A stretch of DNA of 64,000 nt from Flavobacterium beibuense (GTDB lineage Bacteria > Bacteroidota > Bacteroidia > Flavobacteriales > Flavobacteriaceae): contig NZ_JUIW01000002.1 of assembly GCF_004151245.1 (NCBI RefSeq), positions 124,001 through 188,000 of the forward strand. Direction: 5' to 3'. Each line of letters begins with the position of its first letter. The first letter of the stretch is position 1. The notes below the pieces were generated by a model. That model was not told the origin of the DNA. It saw only the letters and a list, made by a program, of their open reading frames with translations, and did no database searches. The position numbers and the translations under genes are program-made. This document shows, one piece after another, positions 1 through 7,428 of the stretch.

Positions 1-1
1 T

Positions 2-655
2 GCCATGTATAAGGTTAAAGCTGTTTTGCGAGGGACAGAAAAAGACCTTGTTGAGAATCTTGAAAATCAAATAATAGTAAACCAGAGAAAACGGAATATT
101 GTACCTCCCGGTAATATACTGGATACTTTGCTTAAAGCTGTATCAGATAAATTAGTTGTCAAGATGGAATACAGGGCCTTTGGTAATGAACAGACTTCTG
201 AAAGAAAAATAGAACCAATAGGTATATTTCATGAAAATGAGAATTGGTATACTATTGGCTATTGCCATTTAAGACAAAGCTACAGGCAGTTTAGAATTGA
301 CAGGGTAATAAATATATTCCTTACCGATGAACAACAGCAGGAACGAACTTCGCTGAAGGAGTACTACGAAATGAAAGAAGAGGCCAGGGCTACACTTACC
401 ATGCAGCGGGTAGTGATAAGAGTTGAGAAGTCTATAGCATTGTATATACAGGAGCGCAGGTATTATTATGGATTCGTTTCGGAAAAGGCTGTAGGCGATT
501 GTATAGAGATGACTTTTTTAACTCAATCGCCCGAAGAAGGCTTTGCAAGATGGTTTATAATGTTTGCCGATCATGCTGAAATAATTGAACCTCAGTCTTT
601 AAAGAAAGATATAAAAAAGCTTTTGGAAAGAATTTCAAAAAAAATTGAAGCTTAA
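2..655 (+). CDS. WYL-domain transcriptional regulator, 5'-truncated
   Basis: This is the C-terminal part of a YafY/DeoR-like regulator. The reading frame is open to the window edge, and only about 217 residues are visible where the family usually has about 230-330, so the N-terminal winged HTH lies upstream of the window. Counting from the Met at position 5, the WYL domain spans roughly residues 40-110, with the WYT motif at 81-83 and FRIDR at 96-100; a WCX-like C-terminal domain follows to the end. WYL domains are ligand-sensing or nucleic-acid-sensing modules in bacterial regulators. A DinB-fold gene starts 72 bp downstream, and a palindrome lies in the gap between them. Regulation of that gene is inferred from this arrangement only. 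Confidence 0.85.
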   Translation, partial: AMYKVKAVLRGTEKDLVENLENQIIVNQRKRNIVPPGNILDTLLKAVSDKLVVKMEYRAFGNEQTSERKIEPIGIFHENENWYTIGYCHLRQSYRQFRIDRVINIFLTDEQQQERTSLKEYYEMKEEARATLTMQRVVIRVEKSIALYIQERRYYYGFVSEKAVGDCIEMTFLTQSPEEGFARWFIMFADHAEIIEPQSLKKDIKKLLERISKKIEA

Positions 656-664
656 AAATGCTGC

Positions 665-680
665 TGACATACTGTTGTCA
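665..680. promoter_or_regulatory. Inverted repeat TGACA-N6-TGTCA, candidate operator
   Basis: A perfect 5-bp inverted repeat (arms 665-669 and 676-680, 6-nt spacer) lies between the WYL regulator and the DinB-fold gene, 48 bp before the latter's start. It fits an operator for the adjacent regulator, but this is inference from position and symmetry only. Confidence 0.35.
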
Positions 681-727
681 CAAACCAGGGTTTACTTTGT
701 CTTGTCAAACAATAAACCACAACAGTT

Positions 728-1225
728 ATGGATTTAATTAAGTTATTACAAAGAGAAATGAATCAGGAAGCTTTAACAACCCGCAAAATGCTTAGCAGGG
801 TTCCTCCTGAAAAATTTGACTGGCAGCCTCATCCTAAGAGCATGACACTTGGCAGACTTGCATCTCACGTTGCCGAGTTACCGGGTTGGGTAGCCATGGT
901 AGTAGATACCGACGAACTGGATTTTGCCAATAATCCGTATGAGCCTAAGGATGTAAAGAACACAGGAGAATTACTGGATTATTTTGAAGATTCTTTAAAA
1001 AACGGTAAAGACGCTTTAAACAGGGTGAACATCGAGCAATTCTCTGAGCCCTGGACACTGCGTAACGGAGAGCAGGTTTACAGTACAGAACCTAAGTATG
1101 ATGTTATCCGTATGGCACACTCGCAGGTAATTCATCACAGGGCACAATTAGGGGTGTATTTAAGGCTTCTTAATATACCTATACCAGGGAGCTATGGTCC
1201 AAGTGCCGACGATGTTACCTTTTAA
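728..1225 (+). CDS. DinB superfamily protein
   Basis: A 165-residue four-helix-bundle protein of the DinB/YfiT-like superfamily. Members are cytoplasmic metal-binding proteins; some act as thiol-dependent S-transferases and most have no known substrate. Candidate metal ligands are His47 (in LASHVAE) and the C-terminal cluster His131/His136/His137 (HSQVIHHR), the usual three-histidine layout of the family. The length is typical. The gene sits directly behind a WYL regulator and is followed by a strong terminator, so it is probably a monocistronic or two-gene unit. The specific reaction cannot be told from the sequence. Confidence 0.85.
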   Translation: MDLIKLLQREMNQEALTTRKMLSRVPPEKFDWQPHPKSMTLGRLASHVAELPGWVAMVVDTDELDFANNPYEPKDVKNTGELLDYFEDSLKNGKDALNRVNIEQFSEPWTLRNGEQVYSTEPKYDVIRMAHSQVIHHRAQLGVYLRLLNIPIPGSYGPSADDVTF

Positions 1226-1250
1226 GGTTAAAAACACAATAAAATTACTA

Positions 1251-1285
1251 ATCCCTCACTGCAGTATTGCGTGAGGGATTTTTAT
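1251..1285 (+). terminator. Intrinsic terminator after the DinB-fold gene
   Basis: A perfect 9-bp stem ATCCCTCAC (1251-1259) / GTGAGGGAT (1271-1279) with an 11-nt loop is followed by a T-rich tail. Confidence 0.85.
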
Positions 1286-1404
1286 TTACATTTTAATCAG
1301 TTTAAGCTATAAATCGTTTAATTTTTATTAATTTGCAGTAAGGATGATTTCTCTCCTAAAACAAAGCAGGAATTGTAAAGTGAAAATTAAAAATTAAGAT
1401 TACA

Positions 1405-2649
1405 ATGTCAGTTTTAGAAAAATTGAGTTCGGCAGATGCCATTGCTTTAGAAGACAAATATGGAGCACATAATTATCACCCGCTTCCTGTGGTGTTAAGT
1501 AAAGGTGAAGGTGTTCATGTTTGGGATGTGGAAGGAAAAAAATATTATGATTTTCTATCGGCATATTCAGCAGTAAATCAGGGTCATTGCCACCCGAAAA
1601 TTGTTGGGGCAATGATGGAGCAGGCTCAAACTCTTACGCTTACATCAAGAGCTTTTTACAATGACCAGTTAGGTAAGTATGAAAAGTTCATAACAAACTA
1701 TTTTGGGTTTGATAAAGTATTACCAATGAATACCGGCGCCGAAGCGGTTGAAACAGCTATTAAGCTTTGCCGTAAATGGGCTTATGAGAAAAAAGGTATT
1801 GCAGAGCAACAGGCTAAAATAGTAGTTTGTAAGAATAACTTCCACGGAAGGACTACTACAATTATCTCTTTTTCTAACGATGAAGACGCCAGGAAAAACT
1901 TTGGCCCTTATACAGAAGGTTTTATTAAGATAGAGTATGATAATCTTGAAGCGTTAGAAAATGCTTTAAAGAATGATAAGGATATTGCAGGTTTCCTTGT
2001 AGAGCCTATTCAGGGTGAAGCAGGAGTTTATGTTCCGTCAGAAGGCTATCTTGCAAAAGCTAAAGCACTTTGCGAAGAACATAATGTATTATTTATTGCC
2101 GATGAAGTACAAACCGGTATTGCAAGAACAGGTAAGCTTCTTGCTGTTAACCATGAAAATGTGCAACCCGATATCCTTATTTTAGGTAAAGCTCTTTCAG
2201 GAGGTGCTTATCCGGTTTCTGCAGTATTGGCAAATGATGCAATTATGAATGTTATTAAGCCCGGGCAGCATGGTTCGACCTTTGGAGGTAACCCTGTAGC
2301 AGCTGCTGTAGCAATTGCAGCCCTTGAAGTGGTGCAGGAGGAAAAACTTGCTGAAAATGCGGAAAGATTAGGAATCATTTTCAGAGAAAAAATAAATCAA
2401 TATATTAGCAACAGCAATGTTGTTACTTTAGTAAGAGGTAAAGGTTTACTTAATGCTATTGTAATAAATGATACCGAAGACAGTTCAACAGCATGGGACA
2501 TATGTGTTAAGCTTAAAGAAAACGGACTTTTAGCGAAGCCTACCCACGGAAACATTATTCGTTTTGCACCACCATTGGTAATGAACGAGACACAGCTTTT
2601 AGACTGTATAAGTATTATTACAGCTACGCTTAAAGAATTTGAAAAATAA
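1405..2649 (+). CDS. rocD: Ornithine aminotransferase
   Basis: A 414-residue class-III PLP aminotransferase. Ornithine aminotransferase moves the delta-amino group of L-ornithine to 2-oxoglutarate, giving glutamate-5-semialdehyde, which links arginine and proline metabolism in the cytoplasm. The N-terminal block with [17 protein letters not shown] is characteristic of this family. The PLP-binding Asp233 lies in IADEVQTG and the Schiff-base lysine is Lys262 in LGKALSGG. The length equals the family norm. It stands alone: a terminator lies upstream and an unrelated small membrane-protein gene starts 38 bp downstream. Acetylornithine aminotransferase is the nearest alternative, but the N-terminal signature favours RocD. 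Confidence 0.93.
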   Translation: MSVLEKLSSADAIALEDKYGAHNYHPLPVVLSKGEGVHVWDVEGKKYYDFLSAYSAVNQGHCHPKIVGAMMEQAQTLTLTSRAFYNDQLGKYEKFITNYFGFDKVLPMNTGAEAVETAIKLCRKWAYEKKGIAEQQAKIVVCKNNFHGRTTTIISFSNDEDARKNFGPYTEGFIKIEYDNLEALENALKNDKDIAGFLVEPIQGEAGVYVPSEGYLAKAKALCEEHNVLFIADEVQTGIARTGKLLAVNHENVQPDILILGKALSGGAYPVSAVLANDAIMNVIKPGQHGSTFGGNPVAAAVAIAALEVVQEEKLAENAERLGIIFREKINQYISNSNVVTLVRGKGLLNAIVINDTEDSSTAWDICVKLKENGLLAKPTHGNIIRFAPPLVMNETQLLDCISIITATLKEFEK

Positions 2650-2687
2650 TAAAAACCGATAACCAATTATTAATTAAATACTTTTTT

Positions 2688-3134
2688 ATGGAAAATAATT
2701 CCGCATTTGAATCATTTGAATCTCAATTAAGTGCAGAAGCAAAAGGCTTTTTAAACACTTCTGCTAACTGGGGCTTATTTTTATCAATTATAGGTTTTAT
2801 AGGCTGCTTATTTAGCTTATTCGGGTCATTAGGTATGATGGCAGGAGGTGCTGCGATGGGAGCAAATCCAGTTTTTGCTTCAATGCCTTCTATAGGAATA
2901 TTAATGCTTGTAGGTACTGTTGTATTTTTTATTCCGGTTTTATATTTATGCAAATTTTCTATTTCTGTTAAGAAAGCTATTGAGGTTAATGATACAGAAA
3001 AACTTACATCATCTATACGTAACCTTAAAAACTATTTTATGTGGGCCGGCATACTTACAATTGTTTGGATTTTATCTTATGGATACCTAATGATTTCTGT
3101 AATTGCAAATGCAGCTGAGCTATCAAGAATGTAA
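2688..3134 (+). CDS. Small integral membrane protein, DUF5362-like
   Basis: A 148-residue protein with three hydrophobic segments at about residues 27-52, 69-90 and 116-142 and a short acidic/Ser-rich N-terminus (MENNSAFESF). The first two segments are linked by a Gly/Ala/Met-rich stretch. It resembles DUF5362-type Bacteroidota membrane proteins from memory; no function is known. It follows rocD by 38 bp on the same strand and is closed by its own terminator, so co-transcription with rocD is possible. Confidence 0.75.
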   Translation: MENNSAFESFESQLSAEAKGFLNTSANWGLFLSIIGFIGCLFSLFGSLGMMAGGAAMGANPVFASMPSIGILMLVGTVVFFIPVLYLCKFSISVKKAIEVNDTEKLTSSIRNLKNYFMWAGILTIVWILSYGYLMISVIANAAELSRM

Positions 3135-3155
3135 TACATAGAATCATAATATTTA

Positions 3156-3182
3156 AATCCCGCCCTGAGCGGGATTTTTTAT
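3156..3182 (+). terminator. Intrinsic terminator
   Basis: An 8-bp stem AATCCCGC (3156-3163) / GCGGGATT (3169-3176) with a 5-nt loop is followed by a T-run. It ends the rocD/membrane-protein unit. Confidence 0.88.
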
Positions 3183-3223
3183 TTAAAAAGATATAGTAAA
3201 TTTGATGCTTTAATTTGATCTTG

Positions 3224-3415
3224 ATGAAAACCGTATATATAATACTGATTTTTGCTGCGGCCTTCCTAGCCTTATTTGAACAATCTAAAGAGCATCCTAA
3301 CCAAATAATAATGGTTTTGGCCTTTGTGTTTTTTGTTGTAGGATTAATGAGGCTTATGGCTAAGGTACCAAGCAAAAATGCTGAAAATGAAGATAAGAAC
3401 GATGAAGAAGTTTGA
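3224..3415 (+). CDS. Small two-helix membrane protein
   Basis: A 63-residue protein: two hydrophobic helices (about residues 2-18 and 28-44) followed by a charged tail rich in Asn, Glu, Asp and Lys. The ATG at 3224 is preferred over an in-frame TTG at 3215, because MKT followed by a hydrophobic run is a plausible start. Its last codons overlap the start of the Smr-domain gene by 14 bp, which argues that it is real and translationally coupled. No function is recognised. Confidence 0.7.
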   Translation: MKTVYIILIFAAAFLALFEQSKEHPNQIIMVLAFVFFVVGLMRLMAKVPSKNAENEDKNDEEV

Positions 3416-3962
3416 GATAGGTGATGAGGTAACTGTTTTGGATGATTCTTTTAGCGGAAAGGTTAAAGGGTTTAAAAACGGTAAAATTGTTATAGAAACT
3501 CAGGAAGGTTTTGATCTTGATTTTGAGGAGCATGAGTTGGTTAAAATAAGCGGAGGAGGAGAGTTGAAATCTTTATTTTCTTCTCAAAGTCTTTCGTCTG
3601 TATTAAGAGACAAGGAAGAACCTAAAAAGAGAAGTTTCGTTAAAGAGAAACGTTCTAAAAAGGATGAGTTTGTTTTAGAAGTAGATCTTCACATAGAAAA
3701 ACTGGTTCCTAATAAAAAAGGAATGTCTAATTATGATATTCTTACCCTGCAAACCGAAACAGCAAAAAGGCAGCTTGATTTTGCTATTAAAAACAGGATG
3801 CCTAAAGTAGTTTTTATTCACGGTGTAGGTGAAGGTATTCTAAAAGCCGAGCTCGATTTTTTATTGGGCAGGTATGATAATATTGTATTTGGTGATGCCA
3901 ATTATCAAAAATATGGCCTTGGTGCTACAGAGGTATACATAAAACAGAATCCTAACAGATAA
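3402..3962 (+). CDS. Smr-domain protein (DUF2027-like N-terminus)
   Basis: About 187 residues. The N-terminus (MKKFEIGDEVTVLDDSF onward) is a small beta-rich, KOW-like region as in DUF2027 proteins. A charged linker follows, then a C-terminal Smr domain with the VDLHIE motif and the HGVGEGIL motif. Smr domains are nicking or structure-specific nucleases found in MutS2 and in stand-alone proteins; here there is no MutS2 ATPase part. Three in-frame ATGs exist (3378, 3387, 3402). The last is chosen because it begins the conserved domain and gives the smallest overlap with the upstream gene. A bidirectional terminator follows. Confidence 0.85.
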   Translation: MKKFEIGDEVTVLDDSFSGKVKGFKNGKIVIETQEGFDLDFEEHELVKISGGGELKSLFSSQSLSSVLRDKEEPKKRSFVKEKRSKKDEFVLEVDLHIEKLVPNKKGMSNYDILTLQTETAKRQLDFAIKNRMPKVVFIHGVGEGILKAELDFLLGRYDNIVFGDANYQKYGLGATEVYIKQNPNR

Positions 3963-3965
3963 ATA

Positions 3966-3993
3966 AAAAAGGCAGCTTAACGCTGCCTTTTTT
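3966..3993. terminator. Bidirectional terminator between convergent genes
   Basis: Stem GGCAGC (3971-3976) / GCTGCC (3982-3987) with a 5-nt loop is flanked by an A-run on the left and a T-run on the right, so it can serve both the Smr gene and the minus-strand lipoprotein gene. Confidence 0.85.
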
Positions 3994-3994
3994 A

Positions 3995-4960
3995 TTATGG
4001 ATAAACCCCAAAAGGATATTCTGTTTCGTCTTCAGGATAATATTCCTGAATCTCAAATGTTTCTTCTGTATTGCCTGAGTTTATAAATGTTATCCCCACT
4101 AAAGCTATATGATGTTCATAAGAACCGTCAATTTCACTAATGGTGGTCCTTACCCTTATTTCTCCTCCATCACCATTCCATCTTTCCAGAGTAACCGGAT
4201 TAACAGGAGGTACATTACTGCAAATTACGTCTGATGAAAGGCTGCCTGAATAGATATCAAAAATAATCCTGTTGTTTTCATCAAACTCATATACCCTGTA
4301 TTCATCTTCCTGAGTTACCTCGTTTATAAAAAGAGTGTTTTTTACCTCTGGAGTTAAATCCAGTTTAAGGGCTTCGTAGGAAGCATTATACTTAAATATT
4401 AAACCGGCATCGCCATCGCAATGCAGTACATCAATCTCATTCCCGTTACTGTCAGTTATAAATTCAAAATTATAACTTGGCTCTGTAGTATAAGTGCCAA
4501 AATTCTGATTCTCTATAACTGTACTTTGCTCACCATTAATAAATTCAAGATAAACTATTTTAATAATGTGCTGATAGCTATTATTATCCAGTTTTTCGGT
4601 TATAATTTTTAGTGTTCCTCCTGCAGATGCATTCCATTCTTCAACCACTATAGGAGATGAAGGCGGGATGTCACTGCATATAACCGATGAGTTAGCAGTA
4701 CTATTATAGTTTCGGTAAATTACCTTGTTGTTATTACCTATAACAATATCTTCTCCTTCTTCTCCACTTTCTACATTAGCAAAATATGATGAAGGGATAT
4801 CAAGAATAAGCATTTCGGTACCGTTAACTTTATATATAAGGTTATTTTGCGAACAGTACTGTAGGGTTGCATCACCAAAATCAAAACTTTTAAACGTCAT
4901 ATCGCCGTCATCACAACTTATAAAGAATATTACGCTTAAAATAGCCAGGAGCTTTTTCAT
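3995..4960 (-). CDS. Lipoprotein with two tandem homologous domains
   Basis: A 321-residue predicted lipoprotein: signal peptide MKKLLAILSVIFFISC with lipobox Cys16, followed by acidic residues (DDGD), a pattern that in Bacteroidota often marks surface export. The mature part is two copies of one domain of roughly 140 residues. Each copy begins near a Cys in a YC or HC pair and contains the block VICSDIPPSSP...EEWNASAGG or VICSNVPPVNP...ERWNGDGG, followed by a similar beta-strand-rich tail. The ATG at 4960 is chosen over an upstream TTG because it starts a proper signal peptide. No known domain is recognised and function is unknown. Confidence 0.8.
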   Translation of the reverse strand: MKKLLAILSVIFFISCDDGDMTFKSFDFGDATLQYCSQNNLIYKVNGTEMLILDIPSSYFANVESGEEGEDIVIGNNNKVIYRNYNSTANSSVICSDIPPSSPIVVEEWNASAGGTLKIITEKLDNNSYQHIIKIVYLEFINGEQSTVIENQNFGTYTTEPSYNFEFITDSNGNEIDVLHCDGDAGLIFKYNASYEALKLDLTPEVKNTLFINEVTQEDEYRVYEFDENNRIIFDIYSGSLSSDVICSNVPPVNPVTLERWNGDGGEIRVRTTISEIDGSYEHHIALVGITFINSGNTEETFEIQEYYPEDETEYPFGVYP

Positions 4961-5056
4961 AAATGTATTTTTCAACAAAAATAATGTTTTTAGCGAGTTA
5001 GTAAAACGTTTTTAAGTATCTATAGGATACAGGAATGATTTTTTATACATTTTAAG

Positions 5057-5064
5057 TAATTTTG
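5057..5064 (+). promoter_or_regulatory. Putative -7 box TAATTTTG
   Basis: An exact match to the Bacteroidota -7 consensus TAnnTTTG ends only 5 bp before the ATG of the cysteine desulfurase. If it is used, the transcript would be nearly leaderless. No clear -33 TTG is seen at the expected distance, so this is tentative. Confidence 0.4.
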
Positions 5065-5069
5065 CTGCT

Positions 5070-6197
5070 ATGAAAAAAGCATATCTTGATAATGCCTCTA
5101 CAACGGCTATGCGTCCTGAAGTAATACAGGAAATGGCTGCTGTTATGACAGAAAATTTCGGTAATCCTTCATCAACCCATAGCTATGGGCGTGCTGCAAA
5201 AGTTTTAATTGAAACAGCAAGAAAAACTATAGCCTCACTTATTAAGGCAGAAGCAAGGGAGATAATTTTTACTTCGGGGGGTACAGAAGCTGATAACTGG
5301 ATATTAAGGAGTGCTGTAAAAGATTTAAAGGTTAAACGTATAATTACCGCAAGAACAGAGCATCATGCGGTGTTACATACTGTTGAGGTTTTAGTGGCGG
5401 AGTATGGCATAGAAGCAAAGTATGTTGATTTAAACCCTGACGGATCGTTTAATTTAAATCATCTGGAAGAGATGCTTGCTGAAAACATACCAACTTTAGT
5501 TAGCCTGATACATGTAAATAATGAAACAGGAGTAATAGCCGATTTACAGGCTATAGGAACTTTATGTAAACAGTATGGTGCCTGGTTTCATTCAGATACT
5601 GTACAATCAATAGGGAAGACCGAATTTGATTTGCAAAACCTTCCAATTGACTTTATGGCTGCCAGCGCACACAAGTTTCACGGACCAAAAGGAGTAGGAT
5701 TTGCTTTTATAAGGAAAAATACCCCGCTGCATGCCATGATTTACGGAGGTGAGCAGGAAAAAGGAATGAGGGCAGGCACAGAGGCTATTCATCAGATAGC
5801 AGGAATGGCCAAAGCTCTTAAATTGTCTTATGACAATCTTGAAGAAGAAAGAAACTATATATCTTCTCTAAAACAGTACTTTAAAGAAAGACTTGATGCT
5901 GTAATGCCCGGTTATCGAATTAACGGAGAAGGAGCAGATCTTTTTTATAATATAACCAATGTATTACTGCCGCTAACAGAGGATAAAACCTCTATGATAC
6001 TCTTTAATCTTGATATGAAGGGAATTGCCGTATCGCGAGGTAGTGCATGCCAGAGTGGTAGTATAAGGCCCTCACATGTGTTACAGGAAATGCTGTCGGA
6101 AGAAGATATTAACAAACCTTCTTTAAGGATTTCCTTTAGCCATTACAATACCAAAGAAGATATCGATTTACTGATTGATGCCTTAAAAACTATTTAG
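5070..6197 (+). CDS. Cysteine desulfurase, IscS/NifS-like
   Basis: A 375-residue class-V PLP enzyme that takes sulfur from L-cysteine, leaving alanine and an enzyme persulfide used for Fe-S clusters or thiolation. The start MKKAYLDNASTT is typical. The PLP lysine is Lys202 in SAHKFHGPKG, Asp176 lies in HSDTVQ, and the persulfide-forming Cys327 lies in SRGSACQSGS on the flexible loop. The Lys and loop motifs fit group I (NifS/IscS) rather than SufS. No iscU, isc regulator or nif genes are adjacent, so it works as a free-standing desulfurase here. Confidence 0.92.
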   Translation: MKKAYLDNASTTAMRPEVIQEMAAVMTENFGNPSSTHSYGRAAKVLIETARKTIASLIKAEAREIIFTSGGTEADNWILRSAVKDLKVKRIITARTEHHAVLHTVEVLVAEYGIEAKYVDLNPDGSFNLNHLEEMLAENIPTLVSLIHVNNETGVIADLQAIGTLCKQYGAWFHSDTVQSIGKTEFDLQNLPIDFMAASAHKFHGPKGVGFAFIRKNTPLHAMIYGGEQEKGMRAGTEAIHQIAGMAKALKLSYDNLEEERNYISSLKQYFKERLDAVMPGYRINGEGADLFYNITNVLLPLTEDKTSMILFNLDMKGIAVSRGSACQSGSIRPSHVLQEMLSEEDINKPSLRISFSHYNTKEDIDLLIDALKTI

Positions 6198-6217
6198 TTT
6201 TTACTATTCTTAAATAA

Positions 6218-6262
6218 ATTCATAAGCTAAATCCTTGATAAAATAAGGCTTAGCTTATGAAT
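6218..6262. terminator. Long inverted repeat between convergent genes
   Basis: Perfect 13-bp arms ATTCATAAGCTAA (6218-6230) and TTAGCTTATGAAT (6250-6262), with an inner CCTT/AAGG pairing, form a long hairpin between the desulfurase and the minus-strand 58-residue gene. The minus-strand side is followed by a T-rich stretch; the plus-strand side is not. It is likely a terminator for the minus-strand gene. Confidence 0.55.
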
Positions 6263-6275
6263 ATGATTCGTGATT

Positions 6276-6452
6276 CTAAGCGTTAGCCTTGTACTTATTA
6301 TAGAAATAAGCAGGCAGGTATCCTAAATTTAAAAGTAAAACACCCATGCATAGCTGTATGCTTGCTGAGGGCCAGTGCATAATTTTAAAAAGGATGCCAT
6401 TCCCAATCAAAAAGAAAGCAAAGAAGCCAGTTACATAAAATAGCTTTTTCAT
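6276..6452 (-). CDS. 58-residue membrane protein related to the next gene's C-terminal half
   Basis: A small open frame from ATG 6452 to TAG at 6276. It encodes two hydrophobic helices with the central motif LFKIMHWPSASI. The same motif (LFKFMHWPFASI), the second helix and a similar end (YLPAYFYNKYK against FLPLYFYHRYK) occur in the C-terminal part of the 142-residue protein encoded at 6562-6990, so the two are paralogous. A palindrome nearly identical to the one before the PadR gene lies 38 bp upstream of this start, suggesting the same control. The FKxMHWP signature also recalls Bacteroidota membrane proteins such as GldL, but function is unknown. Confidence 0.7.
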   Translation of the reverse strand: MKKLFYVTGFFAFFLIGNGILFKIMHWPSASIQLCMGVLLLNLGYLPAYFYNKYKANA

Positions 6453-6489
6453 AATTTTAAAGGTTTTATAGTTAATAATATTTATTTAA

Positions 6490-6510
6490 ATGCATTTTTA
6501 TAAAATGTAT
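6490..6510. promoter_or_regulatory. Candidate PadR operator, copy 2
   Basis: The inverted repeat ATGCATTT-N5-AAATGTAT differs by one base from the repeat at 7335-7355 (ATACATTT-N5-AAATGTAT) and has the same 5-nt spacer. It lies 38 bp upstream of the 58-residue gene on the minus strand. Confidence 0.5.
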
Positions 6511-6561
6511 AGATGTTAAAAAATAAGGCTATTAGCCTTATAATTATTGATTATTATTGTT

Positions 6562-6990
6562 TTATGAGTTTCTTATATATGCAAGTTTATATCTATGATA
6601 AAAATATAAGGGAAGAAAAGTAGTAATTAATAGTAAAAAGCCTATTGCTAATGATATACTTGCAAATGGCCAATGCATAAATTTAAACAACATGCCTATA
6701 CAAATTAATGAACTGCTTATAAAACCGGATATTGATACAGCTTTTTCTCGTCTCATGTTTTTTTTAAACATCGTTTCTAAATAAGCATTTCTTTGTAAAG
6801 CTCTTATTTCACTGTATCCGCCAAAATTCTTGATTGCTTTTTTATATGCTGTATCAAAATCGTCAAATTCCCTGTTTTCAATATAAGTACAGATATGATC
6901 TAATACATCATTATGCAATTCTTCAGATGTTAATCCGTAAAGTTTCAGATTATCTGAAATAAAATCTATTTGCTGTTCTGTTAGTCTCAT
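6562..6990 (-). CDS. PadR-associated membrane protein
   Basis: A 142-residue protein. The N-terminal 75 residues are soluble and helical (MRLTEQQIDFISDNL..., with ELHNDVLDHICTYIE), resembling the HAAS-type helical domains that partner PadR regulators. The C-terminal part has two hydrophobic helices joined by LFKFMHWPFASI. The start codon overlaps the stop of the upstream PadR gene by 4 bp (6987-6990), so the pair is translationally coupled. By analogy with PadR/HAAS pairs it may modulate or respond to the regulator at the membrane. That role is inferred. Confidence 0.78.
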   Translation of the reverse strand: MRLTEQQIDFISDNLKLYGLTSEELHNDVLDHICTYIENREFDDFDTAYKKAIKNFGGYSEIRALQRNAYLETMFKKNMRREKAVSISGFISSSLICIGMLFKFMHWPFASISLAIGFLLLITTFLPLYFYHRYKLAYIRNS

Positions 6991-7325
6991 TTTGCCAGTT
7001 CTTTTTGTTTAAAAATTATAGAAAGAGTTTCAATAAAATTAGTAAGCTCAACTGTAACTTTTTCAGCAGCTTTTTTACCATCATCGGTAACCTGGTAGTA
7101 TTTTCTAACCCTTTTGCCTATATATACTTTTTCGGTATTAAGTATGCCTTCGGCTTCCAGTCTGTGCAGTATAGGGTAGAGGGCACCTTCAGATATATCT
7201 ATTTTCCCCTTCGTTATGTCTTTCACCGTTTGGGTAATTTCATAACCATACATTTTTCCTTTGTCGTTCAACAATTTCAGGATAATGGGCTGTAATGTTC
7301 CTTTTGTTAGCTCTTTATTATACAT
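6987..7325 (-). CDS. PadR-family transcriptional regulator
   Basis: A 112-residue winged-helix regulator of the small (group II) PadR type. The N-terminus MYNKELTKGTLQPIILKLL, the segment MYGYEITQTV, the recognition region ISEGALYPILHRLE and the wing GKRVRKYYQVTDDG are the family hallmarks. A C-terminal helix provides dimerisation. The ATG at 7325 is chosen over 7340 because it matches the usual family N-terminus and leaves the operator-like palindrome (7335-7355) just upstream. Autoregulation is therefore likely. Its partner gene overlaps by 4 bp. Confidence 0.9.
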   Translation of the reverse strand: MYNKELTKGTLQPIILKLLNDKGKMYGYEITQTVKDITKGKIDISEGALYPILHRLEAEGILNTEKVYIGKRVRKYYQVTDDGKKAAEKVTVELTNFIETLSIIFKQKELAK

Positions 7326-7334
7326 ATTGTAAAT

Positions 7335-7355
7335 ATACATTTTATTTAAATGTAT
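7335..7355. promoter_or_regulatory. Candidate PadR operator, copy 1
   Basis: A perfect inverted repeat ATACATTT (7335-7342) -N5- AAATGTAT (7348-7355) lies 10 bp upstream of the padR-type start codon. A near-copy precedes the 58-residue paralogue gene (6490-6510). PadR proteins are known to bind palindromes containing ATGT/ACAT. Confidence 0.55.
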
Positions 7356-7395
7356 TAACAGAATAACGACATTTTATTTTGTTTATTATAAGGGA

Positions 7396-7423
7396 ATAAA
7401 AAAGGAGCCCATTTGGACTCCTT
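7396..7423 (-). terminator. Terminator of the S9 peptidase gene
   Basis: Stem AAGGAGCCCA / TGGACTCCTT (one mismatch, 2-nt loop, 7402-7423). On the minus strand it is followed by a T-run (complement of the A-run at 7396-7403). Confidence 0.75.
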
Positions 7424-7428
7424 AATTT

